Below are positions 18,284 through 25,323 of a DNA stretch of 64,000 nt, piece by piece. The stretch comes from Subdoligranulum variabile. GTDB lineage: Bacteria > Bacillota > Clostridia > Oscillospirales > Ruminococcaceae. A program made the translations under genes and the position numbers. The notes under the pieces were generated by a model. That model was not told the DNA's origin, made no database searches, and worked only from the letters and a program-made list of their open reading frames with translations. The stretch covers positions 186,001 through 250,000 of the forward strand of contig SFKI01000002.1 in assembly GCA_004554775.1 (NCBI GenBank). Reading direction: 5' to 3'. How positions within the stretch are numbered: position 1 is the first letter of the stretch; each line of letters starts with the position of its first letter.

Positions 18284-18312
18284 AGTATATTCTATTTTAC
18301 GCAAAATGTCTA
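18284..18312 (-). promoter_or_regulatory. SigmaA promoter of glmS
   Basis: On minus: -35 TAGACA (18307-18312), 17-bp spacer, -10 TATACT (18284-18289). It lies downstream of the hairpin at 18328-18361. glmS can therefore be transcribed independently of that terminator, with a leader of only about 55 nt. Confidence 0.7.
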
Positions 18313-18324
18313 CTGTTTTGCAAA

Positions 18325-18420
18325 AAAAGCGGGCGGCCGTCAAGGGCCACGGCCGCCCGCTGCGCATATTCTCCTCTTCCGAGTTCTTACACCATAAGAC
18401 TCATCATGAGCTCTTGCGCA
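18325..18420 (-). ncRNA. Candidate small RNA or attenuated leader upstream of glmS
   Basis: A transcript of about 95 nt is bounded by a promoter (18427-18455) and a very strong terminator (18328-18361: AGCGGGCGGCCG / CGGCCGCCCGCT, then seven T on minus). Inside, TCTTA-TGGTG-TAAGA forms a hairpin, and TGCGCA occurs twice and can pair with itself. A GAGGAG followed by an ATG at 18367 could open a short peptide, but that frame would run through the terminator stem. The position directly upstream of glmS suggests GlmS control or an independent sRNA. No known family was recognised. Confidence 0.45.
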
Positions 18421-18426
18421 TTTATC

Positions 18427-18455
18427 AGTTTATCACGCTTGCAAAATTAAAGCAA
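18427..18455 (-). promoter_or_regulatory. SigmaA promoter of the candidate sRNA
   Basis: On minus: -35 TTGCTT (18450-18455), 17-bp spacer, -10 TAAACT (18427-18432). Confidence 0.55.
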
Positions 18456-18533
18456 GTAAAAAAGCGTATATTAGACACAAAATTCCGAATTTGCGAAAGA
18501 ATCTGAAGTTTTAGCCGCGCTTTCAGAAAAATA

Positions 18534-19484
18534 TTAAGAGCTTACCCGGCGTGCTACAACCACATACCGCCCATTGGCCGAGGAATACTCGCAGGTGGAA
18601 AGGGTCAGCAGCTGTTCACCATAGACGGGGCGAATACCGCTGTTTACATCGCTGCGGCGGATGACTTCGTCCACATAGGCGTTGTAGGCATCCTCGTCCG
18701 TGTCAACGTACTGGTTGTAGACAAAGCTCGTGTCCTGCACAACGTCGATGGCAAACGCGGCGAAAACCTCGTACTGGGCATCGCCGTACAGGGTATCGAA
18801 CTCGATGATCGGATGCTCCTGATAGTAGGCAGCCTTTTTATACTCGGTCAGGCAGCCGAAGATGGTGCCGGTTTTCATGTTATGGCCGTATACGATCAGG
18901 TTGTTGCTTTGGGCATTGGCACCGATGGTCGTCTTTTCGTCGAGGTACGGCACGCCGTAATCGCTGTACTGGTGCTTGAAATCATGCTTCAAGTAGTAGT
19001 CCTTGTTGTCCGGCGCGTACATGACCGGGAAGTCCAGGCTGGTGCCCTCAATCGAGATCCAGCCTATAAAATCGCTGTTCTGGTCCTTCAGGGCGGCGAA
19101 CTTGGCACCGTTGGAAGCCGCATCCTCCCCTGCCGGAGCCGGTGCGGCGGCAGTGTCGATCATGGATTGCAGGTCGGAAAACTCATTCTCGGTCTTTTTA
19201 TCGTCCAAAAAGCGCTTGGCCAGCAGTCCACAGCTGACGAGAAAAATCGCAGCAAATACAACCATAGCAATGGTATAAAGAAAATCCTTTTTGCCTTTGC
19301 CTGCTTTGGCATTGCCTGATTTTTTGCCGTTCTTTTTGGCAGAACGCGATGGGTAAGAATCGTCGTTATCCTGGTCATACAGCCGGGTCGGCGCGGCGGG
19401 GGCTGCCGTTTCCGGCTCTTTGGGCAGTGTAATGGTCTGGGTGGGATGCTGTACGGGCATATCATTGCGGTGAATTTTGGCCAT
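18534..19484 (-). CDS. Class B sortase
   Basis: Membrane-anchored cysteine transpeptidase that joins secreted proteins to the cell wall or into pili. The 316 residues have a cytoplasmic, basic N-terminal stretch (about 1-68, very rich in K, G and S). One transmembrane helix (about 69-92) and an extracellular sortase barrel follow. The catalytic triad is visible: His in IVYGHNM near 199, Cys in LSTCEYSSANGR near 296 and Arg in VVARR near 312. SLDFPVMYAPDNKDYYLKHD (shown in part) is typical of class B. No LPXTG/NPQTN substrate gene adjoins it in this window. The unusually long cytoplasmic tail is worth noting. Confidence 0.93.
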   Translation of the reverse strand: MAKIHRNDMPVQHPTQTITLPKEPETAAPAAPTRLYDQDNDDSYPSRSAKKNGKKSGNAKAGKGKKDFLYTIAMVVFAAIFLVSCGLLAKRFLDDKKTENEFSDLQSMIDTAAAPAPAGEDAASNGAKFAALKDQNSDFIGWISIEGTSLDFPVMYAPDNKDYYLKHDFKHQYSDYGVPYLDEKTTIGANAQSNNLIVYGHNMKTGTIFGCLTEYKKAAYYQEHPIIEFDTLYGDAQYEVFAAFAIDVVQDTSFVYNQYVDTDEDAYNAYVDEVIRRSDVNSGIRPVYGEQLLTLSTCEYSSANGRYVVVARRVSS

Positions 19485-19518
19485 AGTGTCTGGTTCTCCC
19501 TGTCAGAATACTGTCCTT

Positions 19519-19547
19519 ACTATACGCCAAACAGCAAAATTATGCAA
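19519..19547 (-). promoter_or_regulatory. SigmaA promoter of the sortase gene
   Basis: On minus: -35 TTGCAT (19542-19547), 17-bp spacer, -10 TATAGT (19519-19524), about 35 nt before the ATG. Confidence 0.65.
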
Positions 19548-19588
19548 GCGAAACACGGCGAAATTTGTGAGATAGACTGAATAAAAAG

Positions 19589-20911
19589 TCAGAAAGTAAA
19601 TTGCAGCGGCGTAAAATCGCTGCTGCCGTTAAGCAGGGCAGCCAAATCCATAACGCCGTATACATCCCAAGAGGTGGTGCCGCGGTATGCGGTGCCTGAT
19701 TTGTCGAGACCATGAATCGTGCCCTGCTGCGTATCATAAGCGGCCAGCACACGGCCATTTTGTATATCTTTTATAGAAATTCCCTGCACACCGCGCCCCT
19801 CTACATAGCGCTGCTGGGGGATAACAACCTGTAGGCTGCGGCCATCGCAAAAATATTGTGTACTGATTGTTTTATCGTCACAAATTTCATCCGCGATCAG
19901 CAACCATCCGTCCGTATAGCGGAAAATACTATAATAGCTCCCATGCCCGGAAAGAGCGGTAGGGAGATTTTCGGCCAGTAGGGTGCTCTCTCCGGTAGCG
20001 GCATCCAGCACAGAGGCCGTGCCGGTTTGTTTATTGCATACAGCAATACCGCTGCTGAAGCTGCCCCCGTAGCCGGTAAGTGTGTAATAGGACAGAGCAG
20101 AGGAATCTTCGTCAGTATCGCAGTACGGTATTTGGGTGCATTGCTTGGAAGCAAGGTCATAACACCAGAGCTGTTCCGCAGAAGCTGTGTTGGCAGGGGC
20201 GTTTTCAGAACGAGAAAAATACAACTGACGGCCATGGGCACCCGCCAGATTGATGAAGGTGACTTGCCCCGTGCTGCCGCGCCCGTTTTCAAGGCTGTCC
20301 ATCTGGTAAAGCGTCTGCCTATCGCCGGTTTCTTTAGAAACGGCCAGCAGCATGGCGGACATGGTGGTGTCGCTGTAGTTGTTGGTGGTTAAGAAGTAAA
20401 GGTACGAGTCATCCGCTGCCATGCCGGTAGGCTGTACCCAGCCAAACGGTAAATCATCCGCAAGGCAGACACGTTGGGTATGGTCAGCGCTGATCTTTTC
20501 TAAGCGGAAAACGGTTGTATCTTCCGCTTCTTTATATTGGCAGATGTAAAGATAGACCTCGCCTCCATCAGCGTAACAGGTGGCGGTACCGGTAATGTGT
20601 GCGGGGCAGTCATCACTGTCATGGGTGCAGCCGAGCAAATTGCAGGCCGGGCGAGCTGTGCCGGTGGCTTCGTCGATGGCATAAATGAGGATGCGGCCAA
20701 TCTCGTCCGTGCGGTTGACCTCGCCGTCAGTGAAGGACGTATAGTAATAGCCGCCGTCCGCGGCGCTTAGCATGCGCACTTCTCCGCTGCCACAGCCTTG
20801 CACGGTGGCAGGTTGTGTTTCTGGGGCTTCGGATGGTTTGGCAGTGGCAGCGCTTTTGCAGGCGGTCAGGGTCAGGGCAAGGAGAAGGAAAACGGAAAGT
20901 AGTTTTTTCAT
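19589..20911 (-). CDS. Lipoprotein B of the two-component island, CNxxGCTHxxxxCxA motif
   Basis: 440-residue secreted lipoprotein of unknown function. The signal peptide ends in the lipobox LTAC (Cys18), followed by a low-complexity linker. Near residue 90 the motif CNLLGCTHDSDDC appears. The rest is made of repeated strand-turn units (GGYYYTSF, GGEVYLYIC, DSYLYFLTT, GRQLYFSRS, DGWLLIADE), which suggest a beta-propeller-like domain. It shares the cysteine/histidine motif with the lipoprotein at 23172-24452. The ATG overlaps the stop of the preceding membrane protein (ATGA), so the two are co-translated. It may be an extracellular sensor or ligand-binding partner of the histidine kinase (inference). 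Confidence 0.85.
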   Translation of the reverse strand: MKKLLSVFLLLALTLTACKSAATAKPSEAPETQPATVQGCGSGEVRMLSAADGGYYYTSFTDGEVNRTDEIGRILIYAIDEATGTARPACNLLGCTHDSDDCPAHITGTATCYADGGEVYLYICQYKEAEDTTVFRLEKISADHTQRVCLADDLPFGWVQPTGMAADDSYLYFLTTNNYSDTTMSAMLLAVSKETGDRQTLYQMDSLENGRGSTGQVTFINLAGAHGRQLYFSRSENAPANTASAEQLWCYDLASKQCTQIPYCDTDEDSSALSYYTLTGYGGSFSSGIAVCNKQTGTASVLDAATGESTLLAENLPTALSGHGSYYSIFRYTDGWLLIADEICDDKTISTQYFCDGRSLQVVIPQQRYVEGRGVQGISIKDIQNGRVLAAYDTQQGTIHGLDKSGTAYRGTTSWDVYGVMDLAALLNGSSDFTPLQFTF

Positions 20912-21678
20912 GGGGTGTCTCCTTTTGCGTAGAGGGTATCAAGCACGGCATAGTCCTGCGGGGGCATGCTGGCGGCGGAAAGCGTAAGGCCGCTGTGGTG
21001 ATTGGCCGTAAGGTAGACTTGCGCGTTTTCACTGTAGGCGGCAGCGCCGAAATTCTGCACGGTGCCGCCCCAATCCGGGTACTGCCAATCGGCAAAGGAA
21101 TCCAGCCCCAAAAGGGCGCAGTAACTTTGCAGAAGTTCCGCGTCTGCGGCAGAAAAATTCTCCCGGCTGTTTTGGTAGTTGAAATAAACCGGGGTGTCGG
21201 CGCTTGTCAATACCAGATTGAGAGCAAGGCTGCTGTAGGAATCCTCGTCCAGCTTTGCGGTGATGGTACAGCTTATCTGAATCAGTCCACCGGGGGCAGT
21301 AGCGGCTTGCCAGGTATCTGTAGCGGTACAAGCTGCCAACGATTGGGCAAGCTGTGCGTCGGTCAGCAACCCGGCGATATGGAGTTCACGCAGGGCGCTG
21401 CGGGTGCGTTCCAGCATGGCTTCGTCAATCGAGGTCTGTGTCCAGGGGCTTTCACTGGCACCGCTGTAGCCGATGGGGATATCCAGCACATGATTGCAGA
21501 CGTAGAGCGTACAGGCGGCCGGGTTGGCGCGGGCTTCAGCGGAAAGACCGTCGGCTGCAGCCTGCCTGTGCGAAGAGGAAACCAGCGATGTATCCCACAA
21601 AGCAAACACGGCGAAAGGCAGCACCAGCGTGAGGAAAACGGCCAGTACACAAGTGAGCGGGAAACGATCGTTTTTCAT
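20908..21678 (-). CDS. Single-span membrane protein with extracytoplasmic domain, unknown function
   Basis: 256 residues from the ATG at 21678, which overlaps the kinase stop (ATGA). Longer upstream frames would overlap the kinase and lack a ribosome site. Residues 6-28 (FPLTCVLAVFLTLVLPFAVFAL) form an uncleaved signal anchor. The outside domain (about 30-256) has two cysteines near 67 and 73 and two more near 134 and 149. It contains tyrosine-rich strands but no motif I recognise. Co-translation with both the kinase and lipoprotein B points to one membrane complex. Confidence 0.8.
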   Translation of the reverse strand: MKNDRFPLTCVLAVFLTLVLPFAVFALWDTSLVSSSHRQAAADGLSAEARANPAACTLYVCNHVLDIPIGYSGASESPWTQTSIDEAMLERTRSALRELHIAGLLTDAQLAQSLAACTATDTWQAATAPGGLIQISCTITAKLDEDSYSSLALNLVLTSADTPVYFNYQNSRENFSAADAELLQSYCALLGLDSFADWQYPDWGGTVQNFGAAAYSENAQVYLTANHHSGLTLSAASMPPQDYAVLDTLYAKGDTP

Positions 21679-23141
21679 AGCTGCTCCTTTTGATCGACAT
21701 CGGGGATGGGCAGGGCGTCGGGATTCAGGGCTGGGATAGGAATTGCAATGGTCGTACCCACGCCCTCCGTGCTGTTGATTTGCAGTTGGGTGCCATGGGC
21801 CTGTACAATGCGGGTGCATAAGGCCAGCCCAATGCCGCTGCCGCCGTCGGCACGGCTGCGGGACTTATCGACCATATAAAAAGCTTCTGTCACACGCGGT
21901 AAATCGGCGGCGGGGATGCCGCAGCCGGTATCGGTTACGGTGAAAACTGCTGTGGTTCCCTGCTGCTCACAGCGCAGCGTGATGGACGCGCCCGGGATGC
22001 CTTTACAGGCACGTTGGGCATTGATGGTCAGGTTGCGCAGCATATCCACCCAGAGGGTGCGGTCTACCGAAACAACACAGTTGCAGGCGATAATGCGCGG
22101 CACCGGCGTGCTGCCTTGGGGCAGGCTGCGCACGACCTGGTTCAGCAGGCTTCGGTCGCTGACCGGTTCCCGTGTCAGGCGGTCGGCGTCGTCCAATCCC
22201 ATCAGGGCCAGCAGACGGCGGCTGAGTTCCTCCAACCGGCGGGTCTCATGGTAGATGTAATTGGCGGACTCCCGCTGCAAGTCGCTGTCATCGGGGGCGG
22301 CACGCATTAAATCGGCATAGCCCAGCATGGCAGTCATGGGGGTTTTGACTTCATGGGTGAAAGCGGCGATAAAGTCTTTCTGGCTTTGCAGCGTTGCGTG
22401 CATCTCATCCACTTTTGCTTCAACGGCGGCAGCCATCGCATCAAAACTGCGGCTCAGTACACCAATCTCGTCATCGGTTTGCACATGGGTGCGTTCCGTA
22501 TACTGCCCGGCTGCAATCTTCTCGCTGGCAGATTGCAGCACTGTCAGCGGGCGGGTGACAAGGCGGCTGAACAATACCGCCGCGCCGCCGCCCACAGCCA
22601 GAAGCAAAGCTGAAACCGCCATCCAGGCCCGCAGCTGTGCGTCCCGCGTGGCAAACACACGGGTGACATCGTAGGCGCAAAGAAGATCCGCCTGTACGCC
22701 GGGGATATCCAGTGGTTGGGCCAACAGCAGATACCAGCGCCCGGTGCAGCGTGTCAGCCGCCAATGCTCCGCCCCATCGGCAACGGCTTGTAGCTGTACC
22801 GTGCGCGGCAGCGCTGTAGACAGGTTTGAATACAGCGTATATGTGCCGTTGACCCATAGGGCCAGGCCACTGCTTGCGTCGGATGTCTGCTCGGCATACT
22901 GCTGGGCAGCGGTGGCCAGGGTGTGGTTCTCGATGGGAGAAAACAGGGCACTGGTTTCGGCGGCGGTGAAGATGCTGCGTTCCAGCGTATATTTTTCTTT
23001 TGCCTGCTGGGCTTGCAGGGCGGTGCGCGTGGTTTCCAGATTGTCGGAAAAACTTTTGCCGGTCAAGATCAGCCCCGCTGTGCAAAGCGCACAGGAAAGC
23101 AGTGTAATGCAGCCAAGAGAAAGTTTGGTAGCAAATTTCAT
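21675..23141 (-). CDS. HAMP-domain sensor histidine kinase
   Basis: 488-residue membrane kinase. Transmembrane helix 1 covers about residues 8-28, an extracellular sensor region about 30-170, helix 2 about 172-195, and HAMP about 196-248 (RLVTRPLTVLQSASEKIAAG). The H-box is FTHEVKTPMTAMLGYADLMR (phospho-His near 266). The ATPase domain has N-box NLTINAQRACKG, G1 DTGCGIP and G2 GGSGIGLALC. It should phosphorylate the OmpR-type regulator at 24539-25210. Two genes separate them only by lipoprotein A. No ABC transporter adjoins the operon, so it is not a typical bacitracin-type resistance module. Confidence 0.94.
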   Translation of the reverse strand: MKFATKLSLGCITLLSCALCTAGLILTGKSFSDNLETTRTALQAQQAKEKYTLERSIFTAAETSALFSPIENHTLATAAQQYAEQTSDASSGLALWVNGTYTLYSNLSTALPRTVQLQAVADGAEHWRLTRCTGRWYLLLAQPLDIPGVQADLLCAYDVTRVFATRDAQLRAWMAVSALLLAVGGGAAVLFSRLVTRPLTVLQSASEKIAAGQYTERTHVQTDDEIGVLSRSFDAMAAAVEAKVDEMHATLQSQKDFIAAFTHEVKTPMTAMLGYADLMRAAPDDSDLQRESANYIYHETRRLEELSRRLLALMGLDDADRLTREPVSDRSLLNQVVRSLPQGSTPVPRIIACNCVVSVDRTLWVDMLRNLTINAQRACKGIPGASITLRCEQQGTTAVFTVTDTGCGIPAADLPRVTEAFYMVDKSRSRADGGSGIGLALCTRIVQAHGTQLQINSTEGVGTTIAIPIPALNPDALPIPDVDQKEQL

Positions 23142-23171
23142 AGGAAGATCCTCATGTGATGAACCATGGGC

Positions 23172-24452
23172 TTAACCAAAAAGTACACCGTCCAGCATCG
23201 TGACGGACGTCCAGTTCTGGCGGCCGGAAAACAAATCCTGCAGTGAAATCAGGGCTAATTCGCGGATGGGCTGCTGGCGCTGGTATGGGATGCCCTCCGG
23301 CGTAAGGCGTGCCACAGAAGCCGTATGATCGCTGACTTTGACCAGGGCCGTAGTACCGTTTTCGGCGTAGATGACCGGGGAGCGGGCAACAGCGGTGTCC
23401 TTGCCCCAGGTGGGGGCCAACTCTACGGCGATATCGTTGCCGGGGGTCCAAGCGTAGTTGAGCTCGTCACGAATCAGGCCAATCGTGCCGTCGCCGTAAG
23501 TGATGCAATAATTGTTCCAGCCGCTACCGACAGGTAGCGGGAGTTTTTCGGTGCTTTGGGTGGTAAGGTCGGTGATTTCGATGGTTTCGGCCTGATTGCC
23601 GCTGCCGGGAATGTGATAAATTTTGCCTTCATGCAGGGCGGCGGAGAATGCAGCGTGGTATGTGCCCAGATCGGTGATGCTGCCGTCTGCATGTACGCCC
23701 ATCAGGCCTGTGCCGCTACCGCTGAGGGATGGTGTGCAGGCAAAGACGGCCATATCCTGCCAACAGCCAAGAATCATGCAGCGGGGCGTGCTGCCCTGGG
23801 CGTAAAGCGGGTTTTCGGATGTAGGGTGCCCATCATTCAGCGGGAAAATAGGAGTCAGGCCGGTATCCTCCAGCCGGACAAGGCCGCTGGCGGCGGTGGC
23901 AAGGTACAAGGCATCACCATCGGTAAAGTTCATGGACATCGTGCAATCCAGCTGGAAGATACTGCCGTTCTCGATAATCGTGTGACGGTCGCTGCCGTCC
24001 GGCGCGCTGACATCGACCCGGACATTGACGGGTGAGGCCCCTCCGCTGATAAACCAGTAGAGCCTGTCCCCTGCTGCAACTAACCCGCCGGTGTAGTACT
24101 GCGACAGAGCGTCATCGTCAGCGGCCATAAAGGCCAGGCAGGTTTCGTCCGTGTGGGTACAGCCGTCGGCGTTACAAAGGATCTCTTGCTGCGCCGTGGC
24201 AAAATCAATTTTGGTGGCCAACAATATGCAGCCGAATTTCATGGGCAGATAGGCGGCACTATCCGTGATGCCGATCTGCGGGGCTGTACCGCCGCTGTTG
24301 AGGTGGTGCAAAGGCTTGCCAACGGAAACGGCGGCAGGTGCTTGCGATTCATAAGCAGCCGGTGTTGGTGCGGCAGATTCAGCCGCCGGGGCACTACAGG
24401 CAGTAAGCAGCAGGGCAGACAGCGCCAGCGCAAGGAAAGTGTTGTGTTTCAT
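23172..24452 (-). CDS. Lipoprotein A of the two-component island, CNxxGCTHxxxxCxA motif
   Basis: 426-residue secreted lipoprotein with lipobox LTAC (Cys19) and an A/P/S-rich linker. Near residue 92 it carries CNADGCTHTDETC, the same spacing as in lipoprotein B. Strand-like repeats (GDRLYWFIS, GDALYLATA, EGKIYHIPG) again suggest a propeller-like fold. It is encoded between the response regulator and the kinase, behind CAAAGGAGATG. The two lipoproteins align in layout but are clearly diverged, as expected for paralogues with different ligands. Function unknown. Three cysteines and one histidine could bind metal (inference). Confidence 0.85.
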   Translation of the reverse strand: MKHNTFLALALSALLLTACSAPAAESAAPTPAAYESQAPAAVSVGKPLHHLNSGGTAPQIGITDSAAYLPMKFGCILLATKIDFATAQQEILCNADGCTHTDETCLAFMAADDDALSQYYTGGLVAAGDRLYWFISGGASPVNVRVDVSAPDGSDRHTIIENGSIFQLDCTMSMNFTDGDALYLATAASGLVRLEDTGLTPIFPLNDGHPTSENPLYAQGSTPRCMILGCWQDMAVFACTPSLSGSGTGLMGVHADGSITDLGTYHAAFSAALHEGKIYHIPGSGNQAETIEITDLTTQSTEKLPLPVGSGWNNYCITYGDGTIGLIRDELNYAWTPGNDIAVELAPTWGKDTAVARSPVIYAENGTTALVKVSDHTASVARLTPEGIPYQRQQPIRELALISLQDLFSGRQNWTSVTMLDGVLFG

Positions 24453-24538
24453 AAAGGCATCTCCTTTGTTTTTCTGGCCCTAGTGTACGGCAGCTATGTC
24501 ACAGATTTGTTTCCGGCAGGCGTCCGGGGGGCAAACTT

Positions 24539-25210
24539 TTATTTCTGCGGTGATTCTTTTTCCAACAGGTAGCCTATATTGCGTACGGTGCGCAGACGGT
24601 CACCCAGGTGCAGTTTGCGGCGCAGCCGGGTAACGTGGGTGTCGAGCGTGCGGGTGCTGTCGGCGATGGAATCCTCGCCCCAGACAGTTTCGTACAGATA
24701 GTCCCGGTAAAGTGCGCGGCCGCGGTTGCGCAGAAAAAGCAGCAGTAATTTGTATTCTTTGGGCGTCAAGCGTATTTCCTCGTCCCCGCACTGTACGCGG
24801 CAGGCGGCGGTATCTACGGTAAGATCCCACAGGTGGTAGACCACCATACTGCGGCCAGTGCGGCGCAGCACGCTTTCGACCCGGGCAACGAGCTCTGCCG
24901 GGGCGAAGGGCTTGATGATGTAATCGTCGGCCCCGCTGTGCAGGCCGCGCACACGATCTTCGACTGCTGCTTTGGCTGTGATAAAGATGCAGGGCGTATC
25001 GGTGGGGCGGATGTAATTCAGCAGGTCATAGCCGTCGATTTTGGGCATCATAATATCCAGCAGCACCAGGTCATATTGCTTTTGCTCCAACAGGTCAGCA
25101 GCCCGGGTGCTGTCAGTCACGGCCTCGCAGCGATACCCGGCATCGGTCAGGATGCGGCGTATCAGCATAGCGATGGCAGGTTCATCGTCTACAATTAAGA
25201 TCGGATTCAT
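24539..25210 (-). CDS. OmpR/PhoB-family response regulator
   Basis: 223 residues from the ATG at 25210 (GGAGA upstream). Receiver domain residues 1-115: MNPILIVDDEPAIAMLI, phospho-acceptor Asp in VLLDIMMPKIDGYDLL near 50, and Lys in ADDYIIKPFAPAELV near 100. The C-terminal winged helix (about 128-222) has RLTPKEYKLLLLFLRNRGRAL and TRTLDTHVTRLRRKL. First gene of the five-gene island. It probably autoregulates, as this family often does. The upstream region has TACAAT as a -10 and TTTACA as a distant -35 (19-bp spacer). Confidence 0.94.
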   Translation of the reverse strand: MNPILIVDDEPAIAMLIRRILTDAGYRCEAVTDSTRAADLLEQKQYDLVLLDIMMPKIDGYDLLNYIRPTDTPCIFITAKAAVEDRVRGLHSGADDYIIKPFAPAELVARVESVLRRTGRSMVVYHLWDLTVDTAACRVQCGDEEIRLTPKEYKLLLLFLRNRGRALYRDYLYETVWGEDSIADSTRTLDTHVTRLRRKLHLGDRLRTVRNIGYLLEKESPQK

Positions 25211-25273
25211 GGCGAGGTCTCCTTCCTTCTCTATTGTACCGCAGAATGTTTCCGATTTGTAAACTATGGTAAG

Positions 25274-25309
25274 AAAAAAGCCGCTGTGCAGCAAGGTGTG
25301 CACAGCGGC
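25274..25309 (-). terminator. Terminator after pheT
   Basis: On minus, GCCGCTGTGCA pairs with TGCACAGCGGC and is followed by TTTTTT. It lies 15 nt after the pheT stop. Confidence 0.9.
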
Positions 25310-25323
25310 GGGGGAATTTGTGA

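Noticed and set aside
18219..18420. glmS ribozyme upstream of glmS
   Set aside because: The conserved catalytic core was not found, and the leader after the glmS promoter is only about 55 nt.
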